Below are positions 51,853 through 61,279 of a stretch of DNA of 64,000 bases, one piece after another (the first letter of the stretch is position 1; every line of letters begins with the position of its first letter). Under the pieces are notes generated by a model. That model was not told where the DNA came from and did not search any database. It was given only the letters and a program-made list of their open reading frames with translations. The translations under genes and the position numbers were made by a program. This DNA comes from Pigmentiphaga sp. (lineage in GTDB: Bacteria; Pseudomonadota; Gammaproteobacteria; Burkholderiales; Burkholderiaceae_B), in contig JALOAI010000012.1 in NCBI GenBank assembly GCA_023228945.1, positions 1 through 64,000 on the forward strand, given 5' to 3'.

Positions 51853-52410
51853 GTGCCCATCCCGACCCCGCGCCACGCGCTCACCTGCCTGGCCGCCGCC
51901 CTGTTCCTGCCCACCTTCGCTTCGGCGCAAACCATCGATCCGGCCCCCGGCTTGTGGGAATTCCGGCACCACCTCGAATCCACGGGCGCACCTAGCCTGC
52001 CGGCTGAGATCGCCAAGCTGGCGGCCCGGCTCCACGAACTGCCGCCACAACTCCGTGTCGTGGTGGAGCAACAGTTGGCCGCCGTGGGCCTGGGCGTGGG
52101 CCAAGGTGGCGCCTTGCGCATTTGCGTGAGTCCCGAACGCGCCCAAGGGGGCCTGATCCGCGAGGGCCAGACCGAAGGCAGTTGCACCTTCACCGACGTT
52201 CGGCGCCAAGGCAATCGCCTCAGCGGCAAGGTGGCCTGCAGCACGCCGCCAAGCCAAGGCACCTTCGAGGGCACGGTGCATACGCCGGAGCACGTTACGG
52301 CCCAGGCGGCCCTGGCGGGAAACCAGGGCAATCTCGACCTGAGCGCCGAAGCGCGATACGTGGCGGCCGACTGCGGCGCCTTGGCTCCGGCAAAAGCAGG
52401 CGGCCGTTAG
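51853..52410 (+). CDS. Secreted DUF3617 protein
   Basis: A 185-residue exported protein of the DUF3617 family, function unknown. Signal peptide ending ASAQT, then DPAPGLWEFRHHLE as in the family. Cys pairs (RICVS, GSCTF, KVACS, ADCGA) probably form disulfides. The start is GTG 51853 with GGGAGA upstream. Same strand as the DUF2141 gene, 175 bp apart. Confidence 0.82.
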   Translation: MPIPTPRHALTCLAAALFLPTFASAQTIDPAPGLWEFRHHLESTGAPSLPAEIAKLAARLHELPPQLRVVVEQQLAAVGLGVGQGGALRICVSPERAQGGLIREGQTEGSCTFTDVRRQGNRLSGKVACSTPPSQGTFEGTVHTPEHVTAQAALAGNQGNLDLSAEARYVAADCGALAPAKAGGR

Positions 52411-52516
52411 CCACCAACCATGGTGGCCGATCCCCCTGGCGCGGTGAACCACGGCTTTTCGGCCCGGCACCTCTGCAGCGCACGGGAGAGCCGTGGCCGG
52501 TGGTCGGGCCGGATTT

Positions 52517-52544
52517 CGCCAGCCTCGTGGCGACGAGGCTGGCG
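52517..52544. terminator. Hairpin between convergent DUF3617 and MHS genes
   Basis: Perfect 12-bp stem CGCCAGCCTCGT/ACGAGGCTGGCG around GGCG, just before the MHS stop codon on the minus strand. No T-run. It shares the 4-nt loop and long-stem design of the variable hairpin in the dispersed repeat but not its flanks. Confidence 0.55.
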
Positions 52545-52558
52545 CCAGGGCTCGGCGA

Positions 52559-53905
52559 TCAGGCCGCCCGCTGCCGGCGGTGGCGCCGCACGCCGATCTT
52601 GCGATTGATCCACAACGCCAGCAGGGTGCAAACCGCGCCCGAGAGCAGATAGCCGCTGACCGCCCACAAGCCGAAGTACACCGACAGGCCAAGCGCCACC
52701 AGCGGCGCGAAAGCCGCGCCGAACAACCAGGCGAGATCGGCCGTGATGGCGGCGCCGGTGTAGCGAAAGCGCGGCGAGAAGTTGGCCGTGGCGGCCCCCG
52801 ACGACTGGCCGTACGACAGCCCCAGCAGCACGAAGCCGACGAGGATGAAGATGTTCTGGCCCACCGCGCCGCCATTGAGCAGGGTGGGCGCAAAAAAGCC
52901 GAACACGGCGATCAGGGCCGCCAGCAGCGCCAGCGTGGTACGGCGGCCGAGACGGTCGGCGATGATGCCGGAGAGTACGGTGGCGCCGAGCGCCAGTATG
53001 GCCCCGACGACCTGCACCCCCAGCACCTGCGGAATCTCTTGCGAGGCCTGCAAGGCAATCCAGGACAGCGGGAAGATGGTGACCAGGTGGAACAGGGCAT
53101 AGCTGGCCAGCGCGGCGAAGGCGCCGACGAACAGGTTGTAGCCCTGGGCGCGCACGATCTCCAGCGTGCCGATCGGCTCGAGCGCTTTGTCTTCGAGCAT
53201 GCGGGAGAACTCGTCGGTGACCACCAGCCGCAGGCGGGCGAACAGCGCCACCACGTTGATCGCCAGGGCGACGAAGAAGGGATAGCGCCAGCCCCAGGTG
53301 AAGAAATCCTCGGCCGAGAGGCTTTGGTAGAGATAGAGGAACAGCCCGCTGGCCACCAGGCAGCCCAACGGCGCGCCCAGTTGGCCCAGCATGGCGTACC
53401 AGCCACGGCGGTTGCCCGGCGCGTTGAGCGCCAGCAGCGACGGCATGCCGTCCCAGGAGCCGCCGAACGCCACCCCTTGCAGGATGCGGAACAGCGCCAG
53501 CAACACGATGGCCGCCGCGCCCAGCGTGCCGTAAGTGGGCAGGAAGGCGATGCCGGCCGTGGCCGTACCCAACAGGAACAAGGCGACGGTGAGCTTGACG
53601 CCGCGCCCCCAGCGGCGCTGGATGGCCATGAACAAGGCCGTGCCGAACGGCCGCGCGATGAAGGCGAAGGCAAAGATGGTGAACGCGTACAGCGTGCCGG
53701 TGAGGGGGTCGACGAAGGGGAAGAACAGCGACGGGAAGACCAGCACCGAGGCCAGCCCGTAGACGAAGAAATCAAAATACTCCGACGCTCGGCCGATGAC
53801 GACGCCAACGGCAAGGTCGCCGGGGTTTCCGTGCTCGCGCTCGGCGGCGGAGAGCGGGATCGGCATGGCCCCGTGGGGGTAGGGGGAGGTAATGCTGGGC
53901 GTCAT
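52559..53905 (-). CDS. MHS-family MFS transporter
   Basis: A 448-residue 12-helix symporter. Helix 1 reads VIGRASEYFDFFVYG, loop 2-3 is less conserved, helix 4 holds FRILQGVAFGGSWDG, and the second half has GIIADRLGRRTTL. It lies at the edge of the MHS group and may carry an organic acid or aromatic acid. No catabolic gene is adjacent, so the substrate is open. ATG 53905. Confidence 0.83.
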   Translation of the reverse strand: MTPSITSPYPHGAMPIPLSAAEREHGNPGDLAVGVVIGRASEYFDFFVYGLASVLVFPSLFFPFVDPLTGTLYAFTIFAFAFIARPFGTALFMAIQRRWGRGVKLTVALFLLGTATAGIAFLPTYGTLGAAAIVLLALFRILQGVAFGGSWDGMPSLLALNAPGNRRGWYAMLGQLGAPLGCLVASGLFLYLYQSLSAEDFFTWGWRYPFFVALAINVVALFARLRLVVTDEFSRMLEDKALEPIGTLEIVRAQGYNLFVGAFAALASYALFHLVTIFPLSWIALQASQEIPQVLGVQVVGAILALGATVLSGIIADRLGRRTTLALLAALIAVFGFFAPTLLNGGAVGQNIFILVGFVLLGLSYGQSSGAATANFSPRFRYTGAAITADLAWLFGAAFAPLVALGLSVYFGLWAVSGYLLSGAVCTLLALWINRKIGVRRHRRQRAA

Positions 53906-54089
53906 ACGAGGTCTCCTACTGCTTTACTGACTTCGGATCACGGACGCCGTACGGAGGCATACCGTTGTTGCAATTTGGCACCTGGGACAATATGTCCAAT
54001 GTGATGCATCCGCTTTCCGCACTATGCTGCAGTCCCTTTTAGCATGCCCTCAGAGCGTGCCATATTGTGGTTAGCCCTGCCTTTATAAG

Positions 54090-55148
54090 ATGCTACGGAT
54101 TCTCTCGCTCCTCCCACTCGCCGCCTTGCTGACCGGTTGCAAGGCCGTCCTCCTCTCTCCTTCCGGCGATATTGCCCTGCAGCAACGCGACCTGATCTAC
54201 ATCTCGGTCGGCCTGATGCTGCTGGTCATTATTCCGGTGATGATTCTTACCGTCTTTTTCGCCTGGAAATACCGCGCTTCCAATGCGCAGGCCGAGGCGG
54301 ACTACGCGCCCGACTGGGATCATTCGGTCAAGGTCGAGCTTGTGGTCTGGGCGGGGCCGTTGCTCATCATCATCGCCCTGGGTGCCGTCACCTGGGTCTC
54401 CACCCATAAGCTCGATCCCTATCGCCCCCTGGATCGGATCTCGGCCACCGAAGCCGTGCCCGAGGGCGTTGAACCGCTGGTGGTCGAAGCCGTGTCGCTC
54501 GACTGGAAGTGGCTGTTCCTGTACCCCCAGTACGGCATCGCCACGGTCAATGAAATGGCCGCGCCGGTGGATCGCCCGATCACCTTCCACCTGACATCCT
54601 CCTCGGTGATGAACTCCTTCTTCATCCCCGCGCTGGCCGGCCAGGTGTACACCATGGCGGGCATGCAAACCAAACTGCATGCCGTCATCAACAAACCGGG
54701 CACCTTCAAGGGCTTCTCGGCCAACTATAGCGGCGAAGGCTTCTCGGGCATGCGCTTTGAATTCCTGGGCCTCGACGACGCCGGCTTCGATGATTGGGTC
54801 GAACGTGTGCGGCAAAGCCCGCAAGACCTCAGCCGCCTCGCCTACCTGAAGCTCGAGGCGCCCAGCCAGCGCAACCCCGTCGCCTACTACGGCAACGTCG
54901 ACGCCGGTCTCTACGACGCCATCCTCAATCGCTGCGTCGAACCCAACCGCATGTGCATGCGCGACATGATGGCGATCGACCAGGCCGGCGGCCTGGGCCT
55001 GCCCGGCCTGGTCAACATGGCCAAGATCGATACCCCCATGCGTGCCGACCTCGGTCTCGCCCACGCTCCCGACCGAACCTACGTCAGCGCCATGTGCACG
55101 ATCAACGATCCCGAGTTCGGCTTCGTGCCCCCCATGAACGCTCTCTGA
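54090..55148 (+). CDS. cyoA: Ubiquinol oxidase subunit II
   Basis: A 352-residue subunit of cytochrome bo3 quinol oxidase. Lipobox LLTGC with Cys17, two membrane helices (about 30-55 and 85-105), then the cupredoxin-like periplasmic domain (VVEAVSLDWKWLFLYP, NSFFIPALAGQVYTMAGM). Copper-A ligands are absent, as in quinol oxidases. The 3' part (about residues 250-350) is longer than the core and ends GFVPPMNAL. First gene of the oxidase operon; a strong hairpin with T-run separates it from cyoB. Confidence 0.93.
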   Translation: MLRILSLLPLAALLTGCKAVLLSPSGDIALQQRDLIYISVGLMLLVIIPVMILTVFFAWKYRASNAQAEADYAPDWDHSVKVELVVWAGPLLIIIALGAVTWVSTHKLDPYRPLDRISATEAVPEGVEPLVVEAVSLDWKWLFLYPQYGIATVNEMAAPVDRPITFHLTSSSVMNSFFIPALAGQVYTMAGMQTKLHAVINKPGTFKGFSANYSGEGFSGMRFEFLGLDDAGFDDWVERVRQSPQDLSRLAYLKLEAPSQRNPVAYYGNVDAGLYDAILNRCVEPNRMCMRDMMAIDQAGGLGLPGLVNMAKIDTPMRADLGLAHAPDRTYVSAMCTINDPEFGFVPPMNAL

Positions 55149-55162
55149 CCGCAAGCGCCCTA

Positions 55163-55210
55163 GCCGACCCTGCCGCTCCCCGCGCCGGCAGGGTCGGCCT
55201 AGTTGTTTTT
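55163..55210 (+). terminator. Terminator/attenuator hairpin between cyoA and cyoB
   Basis: Perfect 13-bp stem GCCGACCCTGCCG (55163-55175) and CGGCAGGGTCGGC (55186-55198), 10-nt loop, followed by CTAGTTGTTTTT. It has the form of an intrinsic terminator inside an operon whose genes act in one enzyme. It lies 14 bp after the cyoA stop and about 60 bp before cyoB. Confidence 0.75.
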
Positions 55211-55269
55211 ACCATCCGACGGGGCCCCCGGCCCCAATGATCCGCGGCACTGCTGGTGTCTGAAACCCC

Positions 55270-57264
55270 ATGGACTTGAAAACCCTGCTCCTGGGCAAGC
55301 TTGGATGGGATTCGATCCCGTTCCACGAGCCCATCCTGATCGCTACCTTCGCGGCCGTCGCCATCGGCGGCCTGGCCCTGGTCTGGGTCGTTACCCGCTA
55401 CCGTCTCTGGGGCACCCTCTGGCACGACTGGTTCACCAGCATCGACCACAAGAAAATCGGGATCATGTACATGATCCTGGGGCTGGTGATGCTGCTGCGC
55501 GGCTTTTCCGATGCGATCATGATGCGGATCCAGCAGGCGATCGCCTTCGGCGACTCCGCCGGCTACTTGCCGCCGCACCACTACGACCAGATCTTCACCG
55601 CCCATGGCGTGATCATGATCTTCTTCGTGGCGATGCCGTTGATCACCGGCCTGATGAACTACATCGTGCCGCTGCAGATCGGCGCGCGCGACGTGGCCTT
55701 CCCCTTTCTCAACAACTTCAGCTTCTGGATGACCACCGCCGGCGCCGTGCTGGTGATGGTGTCGCTGTTCATCGGCGAGTTCTCCACCACCGGCTGGCTG
55801 GCGTATCCGCCGTTGTCGGGGATAGAACATAGTCCATCGGTGGGAATGGACTATTACATTTGGGCGCTGCAGATAGCGGGGATAGGCACCACGCTCTCGG
55901 GGATCAACCTCATCGTCACCATCATCAAGATGCGCGCGCCCGGCATGGCGATGATGAAGATGCCCGTGTTCACCTGGACCTCACTGTGCGCCAACGTGCT
56001 GATCGTGGCCTCGTTCCCGATCCTGACCGCCGTGCTGGCCCTGCTCACGCTGGACCGTTACGTGGGCACCAATTTCTTCACGAACGATCTGGGCGGCAAC
56101 CCCATGATGTACGTGAACCTGATCTGGATCTGGGGCCACCCCGAGGTGTACATCCTGATTCTGCCGCTGTTCGGCGTGTTTTCCGAAATCGTGGCCACCT
56201 ATAGCCGCAAGCGCCTGTTCGGCTACACCTCGATGGTTTATGCCACGGTGGTGATCACGGTGTTGTCGTACCTGGTGTGGCTGCACCACTTCTTCACCAT
56301 GGGCGGCGGCGCCAGCGTCAACGCCTTCTTCGGCATCTCGACCATGATCATCTCGATCCCCACCGGGGCCAAGATGTTCAACTGGCTGTTCACCATGTAC
56401 CGCGGCCGCATCCGCTTCGACCTGCCGATGATGTGGACGATCGCCTTCATGCTGACCTTCGTGATCGGCGGCATGACCGGCGTGATGCTGGCCATTCCCC
56501 CGGCCGACTTCGTCCTGCACAACAGCCTGTTCCTGATCGCGCATTTCCACAACGTGATCATCGGTGGCGTGCTGTTCGGCCTGTTCGCCGCCATGACCTA
56601 CTGGTATCCCAAGGCTTTCGGCTACAAGCTGGATCCGTTCTGGGGCAAAGTGTCGTTCTGGTTCTGGGTCGTGGGTTTCTACGCCGCCTTCATGCCGCTG
56701 TACGTGTTGGGTTTCATGGGCGTCACGCGCCGGCTCAGCCACTTCGAAGATCCCTCGTACCAGATCTGGTTCCAGATCGCCGCCTTGGGCGCCTTCCTGA
56801 TCGCCATCGGCATCGCCGCCTTCATCATCCAGATCATCGTCAGCTACCTCAAGCGCGACCAACTGCGTGACGAGACCGGTGATCCGTGGAACGGCCGCAC
56901 CCTGGAATGGGCCACGTCGTCGCCGCCGCCCGAGTACAACTTCGCCTTCACGCCGGTGATCCATGAGCGAGACGCCTGGTGGCACATGAAGCAGGCGGGC
57001 GCCGAGCGGGTGACGGATGGCTTCCTGCCCATCCACATGCCCAGGAACACCGGCGCCGGCATCATCCTGGCGGGCCTCTCCACGCTGTGCGGCTTTGCCC
57101 TGATCTGGCACATGTGGCCCCTGGCGATCGCATCGTTTGCGGCGGTCATCGGCGGCGCCATCTATCACTCCTTCAACTACAACCGCGACTACTACATCCC
57201 GGCCGCCAAGGTCGCGCAAGTCGAGGCCGATCGTACCCGCCAGCTCGCGATGCATCATGTCTAA
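55270..57264 (+). CDS. cyoB: Ubiquinol oxidase subunit I
   Basis: A 664-residue catalytic subunit of the bo3-type oxidase with about 14-15 membrane helices. Heme and copper ligands are visible: HGVIMIFF (low-spin heme His), WGHPEVYILILP (copper-B His and Tyr cross-link), LHHFFTMG (copper-B His pair) and HFHNVIIGG (heme o3 and low-spin His). Proton-path residues of heme-copper oxidases surround them. The stop codon overlaps the cyoC start by 8 bp. Length is typical of CyoB. Confidence 0.95.
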   Translation: MDLKTLLLGKLGWDSIPFHEPILIATFAAVAIGGLALVWVVTRYRLWGTLWHDWFTSIDHKKIGIMYMILGLVMLLRGFSDAIMMRIQQAIAFGDSAGYLPPHHYDQIFTAHGVIMIFFVAMPLITGLMNYIVPLQIGARDVAFPFLNNFSFWMTTAGAVLVMVSLFIGEFSTTGWLAYPPLSGIEHSPSVGMDYYIWALQIAGIGTTLSGINLIVTIIKMRAPGMAMMKMPVFTWTSLCANVLIVASFPILTAVLALLTLDRYVGTNFFTNDLGGNPMMYVNLIWIWGHPEVYILILPLFGVFSEIVATYSRKRLFGYTSMVYATVVITVLSYLVWLHHFFTMGGGASVNAFFGISTMIISIPTGAKMFNWLFTMYRGRIRFDLPMMWTIAFMLTFVIGGMTGVMLAIPPADFVLHNSLFLIAHFHNVIIGGVLFGLFAAMTYWYPKAFGYKLDPFWGKVSFWFWVVGFYAAFMPLYVLGFMGVTRRLSHFEDPSYQIWFQIAALGAFLIAIGIAAFIIQIIVSYLKRDQLRDETGDPWNGRTLEWATSSPPPEYNFAFTPVIHERDAWWHMKQAGAERVTDGFLPIHMPRNTGAGIILAGLSTLCGFALIWHMWPLAIASFAAVIGGAIYHSFNYNRDYYIPAAKVAQVEADRTRQLAMHHV

Positions 57265-57898
57265 TACCACCGCCATCCAACACCCGGGCGCGGCCAGCGC
57301 GCCCGGCAAGCTGCAGTTCTTCCTCAAGCAGGAGCACCATCCGCAGAACGGGACCTCGCTGGGGTTCTGGATCTACCTGATGAGCGACTGCCTGATCTTC
57401 GCAGCCCTCTTCGCCACCTATGCCGTCCTCGGCCGCAGCTATGCGGCCGGCCCTTCGGGCGCCGACCTGTTCAACCTCAACCTCATCGCCGTGAGCACGG
57501 CGGTGCTGCTGCTGTCGTCGATCACCTATGGGTTTTGCGTGATCGAGGCGCAGCGCAAGCGGCTGCGCCCCGCCATGATCTGGCTGGGCATCACCGGCCT
57601 GCTCGGCCTGACCTTCCTGGGTCTGGAGATCTATGAGTTCGCGCACTTGATCCACCTGGGCGCGGTGCCGCAGCGCAGCGCCTTCCTGTCGGCCTTCTAC
57701 ACCCTGGTCGGCACCCACGGCCTGCACGTGGCCTTCGGCGTGATCTGGCTGGTGACGCTGCTGTTCCAACTGCGCAAGTACGGCCTGACCTCCGAGAACC
57801 ATCGTCGCCTGATGTGCCTGTCGATGTTCTGGCACTTCCTCGACCTGATCTGGATTGCCGTCTTCTCTTTTGTATATCTGCTGGGAACCCTGCCATGA
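57257..57898 (+). CDS. cyoC: Ubiquinol oxidase subunit III
   Basis: A 213-residue five-helix subunit III without redox sites. Landmarks: LGFWIYLMSDCLIFAALFAT near residue 35, GTHGLHVAFGVIWL, and FWHFLDLIWIAVF. ATG 57257 lies within the cyoB end and the stop overlaps cyoD (ATGA), so translation of cyoB, C and D is coupled. Confidence 0.95.
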   Translation: MSNTTAIQHPGAASAPGKLQFFLKQEHHPQNGTSLGFWIYLMSDCLIFAALFATYAVLGRSYAAGPSGADLFNLNLIAVSTAVLLLSSITYGFCVIEAQRKRLRPAMIWLGITGLLGLTFLGLEIYEFAHLIHLGAVPQRSAFLSAFYTLVGTHGLHVAFGVIWLVTLLFQLRKYGLTSENHRRLMCLSMFWHFLDLIWIAVFSFVYLLGTLP

Positions 57899-58290
57899 GC
57901 GCCCATCAAAATCCCACCCTCGACCAGGACGATCACCATCACGAGCATGATGGCGGCCACGGCGAGATCACGCTGCGCGGCTACATGACCGGCTTCGTTC
58001 TGGCGGTGATCCTGACGATCATCCCGTTCTGGCTGGTCATGGGCAATGTGTTCGAAAGCTCGGGCACCACCGCGCTGGTGGTGCTGGGGCTGGGCGCCGT
58101 GCAGATGGTGGTGCACATGGTGTACTTTTTGCACATGTCGCCCAGCGCCGAAGGCGGCTGGAACCTGATGGCCCTGATCTTCACCCTCATCATCGTGGTG
58201 ATCGCGCTGGTTGGCTCGCTCTGGGTGATGTATCACCTGAACACCAACATGATGCCGGACATGATCCATGATATGAAGAACATGTTCTGA
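57895..58290 (+). CDS. cyoD: Ubiquinol oxidase subunit IV
   Basis: A 131-residue three-helix subunit. A His-rich N-terminus (DDHHHEHDGGHGE) precedes TLRGYMTGFVLAVILT and MVYFLHMSPSAEGGWN, typical CyoD. It overlaps cyoC by 4 bp. cyoE (heme O synthase) does not follow; instead a tandem repeat and SURF1 do. Confidence 0.93.
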   Translation: MSAHQNPTLDQDDHHHEHDGGHGEITLRGYMTGFVLAVILTIIPFWLVMGNVFESSGTTALVVLGLGAVQMVVHMVYFLHMSPSAEGGWNLMALIFTLIIVVIALVGSLWVMYHLNTNMMPDMIHDMKNMF

Positions 58291-58450
58291 GCGCCCCCAT
58301 ACCTGCCGCTATGCGTCAGGCCCCCCGGGGGGGTCAAGGAAACTTGGGGCGGCCCGGCGTTTCCTTGTGAGCGCCCCCATACCTGCCGCTATGCGTCAGG
58401 CCCCCCGAGGGGGTCAAGGAAACTTGGGGCGGCCCGGCGTTTCCTTGAGA
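58291..58450. repeat. 80-bp tandem duplication after cyoD
   Basis: Two consecutive 80-bp copies (58291-58370, 58371-58450) differing only in a few bases (for example CCCCCCGGGG versus CCCCCCGAGG). Each holds a CCCCCC...GGGGG inverted repeat followed by AAGGAAACTTGGGGCGGCC, terminator-like but lacking a T-run. The duplication starts immediately after the cyoD stop codon. Confidence 0.9.
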
Positions 58451-58508
58451 GCCTTACCTCCCTGGCGCCCCCCCGACCGGGAGGGGCCACGAGCCGCCAA
58501 GCGCGACC

Positions 58509-59381
58509 ATGCATCCCTCCTCTTCTCCGCAAGCCCACTCTCCAGCACCAGACGACGAACCTCGGCCCGGGCGCCGTCCCATGCGGCCCGTGTTCCTGAT
58601 TTTCTGGGCCTTGTTGGCCCTGGTGGCCTTTGTCGGCTTCGTCTCGCTCGGCACCTGGCAAGTGGAGCGACGCGCCTGGAAACACGACCTCATCGAACGC
58701 GTCGAAGCCCGCCTCGCGGCGCCGCCCGTCGCCGCGCCCGGGCGCGCCGAATGGCCGGCCCTGGAAGCCAATCCCGATGACTACGAGTACCGTCGCGTCA
58801 CGCTCGCGGGCGAACTCCTGCATCCCCAAAGCAGCCTGGTGCAGGCCTCGTCGGTGCTGGGCGGCGGCTATTGGGTTTTGACTCCATTACGCATGGCTGA
58901 CGACACCGTCGTCATGATCAACCGGGGCTTCGTGCCGCGCCTGCAGGGCGACGGCGCGTGGCGGCAAGCCTTGCCGGAGCAAGAAGCCACGACGGTTACC
59001 GGCCTGCTGCGCCCCTCCGAGCCCGACGGCGGCTTCCTGCGCGACAACGATCCGGCGGCCGGTCTCTGGTATTCACGTGATGTGGCGAGGATCGCCGCCA
59101 GCCACGGGCTGGCGAACGTCGCGCCCTACTTCATCGATGCCGACTCGGACACCCCGCTACCCGCGGAATGGACGTTGGAGCCGCCACCCCGGCTGCCGGA
59201 CGAGGCGCTGCCGGTGGCGGGGCTGACCGTGGTGTCTTTCCACGACAAGCATCTGGTGTACGCCCTGACCTGGTATGGCCTCGCCCTCATGGTGGCCGCG
59301 GCGGCGGCCTATGTGATTCGCGAGGAGCGCCGGTTGCGACGCGAGGCCGGCCGGCCCCGTAGCCCCTCTGGAACCGCTTAA
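58509..59381 (+). CDS. SURF1-like oxidase assembly protein
   Basis: A 290-residue inner-membrane protein of the SURF1 family that helps insert heme into terminal oxidases. An N-terminal helix (FLIFWALLALVAFVGFVSLG), LGTWQVERRAWK, the domain signature INRGFVP and a C-terminal helix (YALTWYGLALMVAAAAAYVI) are all in place. It lies downstream of cyoD, so its client is probably this quinol oxidase. The TAA stop overlaps the stop of the minus-strand DUF2783 gene. Confidence 0.88.
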   Translation: MHPSSSPQAHSPAPDDEPRPGRRPMRPVFLIFWALLALVAFVGFVSLGTWQVERRAWKHDLIERVEARLAAPPVAAPGRAEWPALEANPDDYEYRRVTLAGELLHPQSSLVQASSVLGGGYWVLTPLRMADDTVVMINRGFVPRLQGDGAWRQALPEQEATTVTGLLRPSEPDGGFLRDNDPAAGLWYSRDVARIAASHGLANVAPYFIDADSDTPLPAEWTLEPPPRLPDEALPVAGLTVVSFHDKHLVYALTWYGLALMVAAAAAYVIREERRLRREAGRPRSPSGTA

Positions 59382-59569
59382 AGATCCGCCAGCGCCGTGG
59401 CGAGGTGGCTTTTGAACAGCTCGAGATCGCCCAGGGCATTGGCGTTGAGCAGCGCCAGCTTCACCAGGAACAGTTCGGCCTTGTCGGCCCCGCTTTGGTC
59501 GATGGCAATGGCCAGGGCGTCGTAGACGGTTTCCAGGTCGGAAACGGAGAGTGCTTGCGGTTGGGTCAT
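59378..59569 (-). CDS. DUF2783 small protein
   Basis: A 63-residue helical protein of the DUF2783 family, which is habitually encoded next to FAD-dependent hydroxylases. Features: ALSVSDLETVYDALAIAID and LFLVKLALLNANALGD. It follows the monooxygenase by 9 bp on the same strand, so it may be an accessory subunit. Convergent overlap with SURF1. Confidence 0.85.
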   Translation of the reverse strand: MTQPQALSVSDLETVYDALAIAIDQSGADKAELFLVKLALLNANALGDLELFKSHLATALADL

Positions 59570-59578
59570 GTCGATCTC

Positions 59579-61279
59579 CTAGGCGGCCAGAGGGGCGAGT
59601 GCGGTGGCAAGGGCGGACTTGAGGCGGTTGGCGTCGAGGGTCAGCCAGCGGGCGCAGACGTGCTGGTCGGGGCGCAATAAATACGCGGCACCATTGGCGC
59701 GCACGCCATAACGGCGGCGGAAATGGCCATCGGCGTCGGCGAAGGTTTGATCGGCGCCGGCCACAGCGTGAGAAGCTCCCACGGCTGTCACGCGCAATGG
59801 CACGCCGCGGGCGCGGGCCGCCAGGACTTCCTCTCGCAGGGAATCGGGCAAGGCGGGCGCATCCGTGAAGTAAATGAGGTCGAAGCCGCCACCCAGGTGA
59901 TCCAGCAGGAAGTTGTTGGCGCCAAGGCGGATGTTCTGTGGCGGAGCGCCATGGGCCGGCCCCTCGGTGAACAGCGCGTTGTCGTCGCCCTGGCTGTTGA
60001 GGCGGGAATGCGTGTACTCATGCGGCCGCGAGGTTCGCCAGTGGTAGAGCGGTGTCACGAACTCCTGGGTGAGCGACAGCGACAGCACCGCATCGCGCAA
60101 CAGGCCGAAGCCGCGGGTGGGCGGCGTCATGAAGCGGGTGCTTTTACCGGCCTCCTCGATGATCTCGCGCGCCGCGCCCACACGCTCGGCGCTGAAGTTG
60201 GCCAGCAGCTCCCTGCCGGCGAGGCCCTTGACCACGAAGGCCAAATGCCAGGCGGCCGATTGCGCATCCTGGAAAGCGGTGTTGGCGCCACGCACGCCGA
60301 AGATGGGCAGCAGATGGGCGGCGTCGCCCACGAAAACCACACTGCCGTGCACATAATCGGGCAAGGTCAGCGTCCGAGCGGAGTAGACCGAAGACCAGTC
60401 CATTTCCCACGGCGTACCGGCATGGCCGATCATGGCCAGTTGGGCGTCGATGCGTTCCTTGAGGGATTCGGGCCGCAGGGCTTCTTCGGGTGTTTCGCCG
60501 GCCGGCAACTGGTAGTCGACCCGCCAGATGCCATTGGGCTCACGGTGCATGAGTACCGTATTGCCAGGGTTCCATTCGGGATCGAAGAAGGCCAGGCGTT
60601 CGGTGGGCAAGGGCAGATCGATCTTGATGTCGGCGATTACGAAGAAGCCTTCGTAGGAAGCGCCCTCCATGGGCAGCCCCAGGCCGGTGCGGATGACCGA
60701 GCGGCCACCGGTGGCATCGATCAGCCACTCGGTCTCCAGCGTGTACTCGCCCTCGGGGGTATCCAAGCGCACTTCGGCATAGCCGTCGCGCTGCGTGACG
60801 CTTTCGACCTTGTTGCCCCAGCGCACCTCGATCAGCGGATTGGTCCGGCAGGCGTCGTGCAGATACTCTTCCATATACTGTTGCTGCACGTTGAGCATGG
60901 GGAAGAAGCGGTCGTCGGGATCGTGTGGCGCCTCCATCCGGAACACCCGCTGGCCGCGGAAGTAGGAGTTGCCGAAGCGCCAGGGCAGGCCGCCTTCGGT
61001 CATGCGATCGGCCACGCCCACCTGTTGCAAGATCTCCAGCGAGCGGCGCGTGAACACGATGGCGCGGCTGCCCTGCGAAAACTGCAGCTCGGAGGTGACC
61101 ATCACACTGGCGATGCCGTGGCGGGCGAGCTCCAGGGCGGCAACCATGGCGGACGGCCCCGAGCCGGCAATCACGACTTTCTGGCGTGCCTGGGCCGGAT
61201 GCTGCGAAGGCAACCATGGCTTGAAAACTTCGTAGGGATAGTAAAGAGAAGGGCGCGGTTCTGTCGTCGGCGTATGCAT
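59579..61279 (-). CDS. FAD-dependent aromatic monooxygenase (MhpA-like)
   Basis: A 566-residue flavoprotein hydroxylase with the PHBH-type core and a C-terminal thioredoxin-like domain, as in phenol/3-(3-hydroxyphenyl)propionate hydroxylases. GxGxxG is VVIAGSGPSAMVAAL, the middle motif is IDATGGRSVIR, and the second FAD motif is VVFVGDAAHLLPIFG. The C-terminal region contains YLLRPDQHVCARW. Paired with DUF2783. A LuxR-type regulator lies upstream on the same strand, with an inverted repeat between them. Confidence 0.87.
   Translation of the reverse strand: MHTPTTEPRPSLYYPYEVFKPWLPSQHPAQARQKVVIAGSGPSAMVAALELARHGIASVMVTSELQFSQGSRAIVFTRRSLEILQQVGVADRMTEGGLPWRFGNSYFRGQRVFRMEAPHDPDDRFFPMLNVQQQYMEEYLHDACRTNPLIEVRWGNKVESVTQRDGYAEVRLDTPEGEYTLETEWLIDATGGRSVIRTGLGLPMEGASYEGFFVIADIKIDLPLPTERLAFFDPEWNPGNTVLMHREPNGIWRVDYQLPAGETPEEALRPESLKERIDAQLAMIGHAGTPWEMDWSSVYSARTLTLPDYVHGSVVFVGDAAHLLPIFGVRGANTAFQDAQSAAWHLAFVVKGLAGRELLANFSAERVGAAREIIEEAGKSTRFMTPPTRGFGLLRDAVLSLSLTQEFVTPLYHWRTSRPHEYTHSRLNSQGDDNALFTEGPAHGAPPQNIRLGANNFLLDHLGGGFDLIYFTDAPALPDSLREEVLAARARGVPLRVTAVGASHAVAGADQTFADADGHFRRRYGVRANGAAYLLRPDQHVCARWLTLDANRLKSALATALAPLAA

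Noticed and set aside
53985..53997. GGACA-ATA-TGTCC palindrome upstream of cyoA as a RegA or FNR site
   Set aside because: It does not match the TTGAT...ATCAA FNR pattern or the RegA consensus as I know it, and short 5-bp arms are common by chance.
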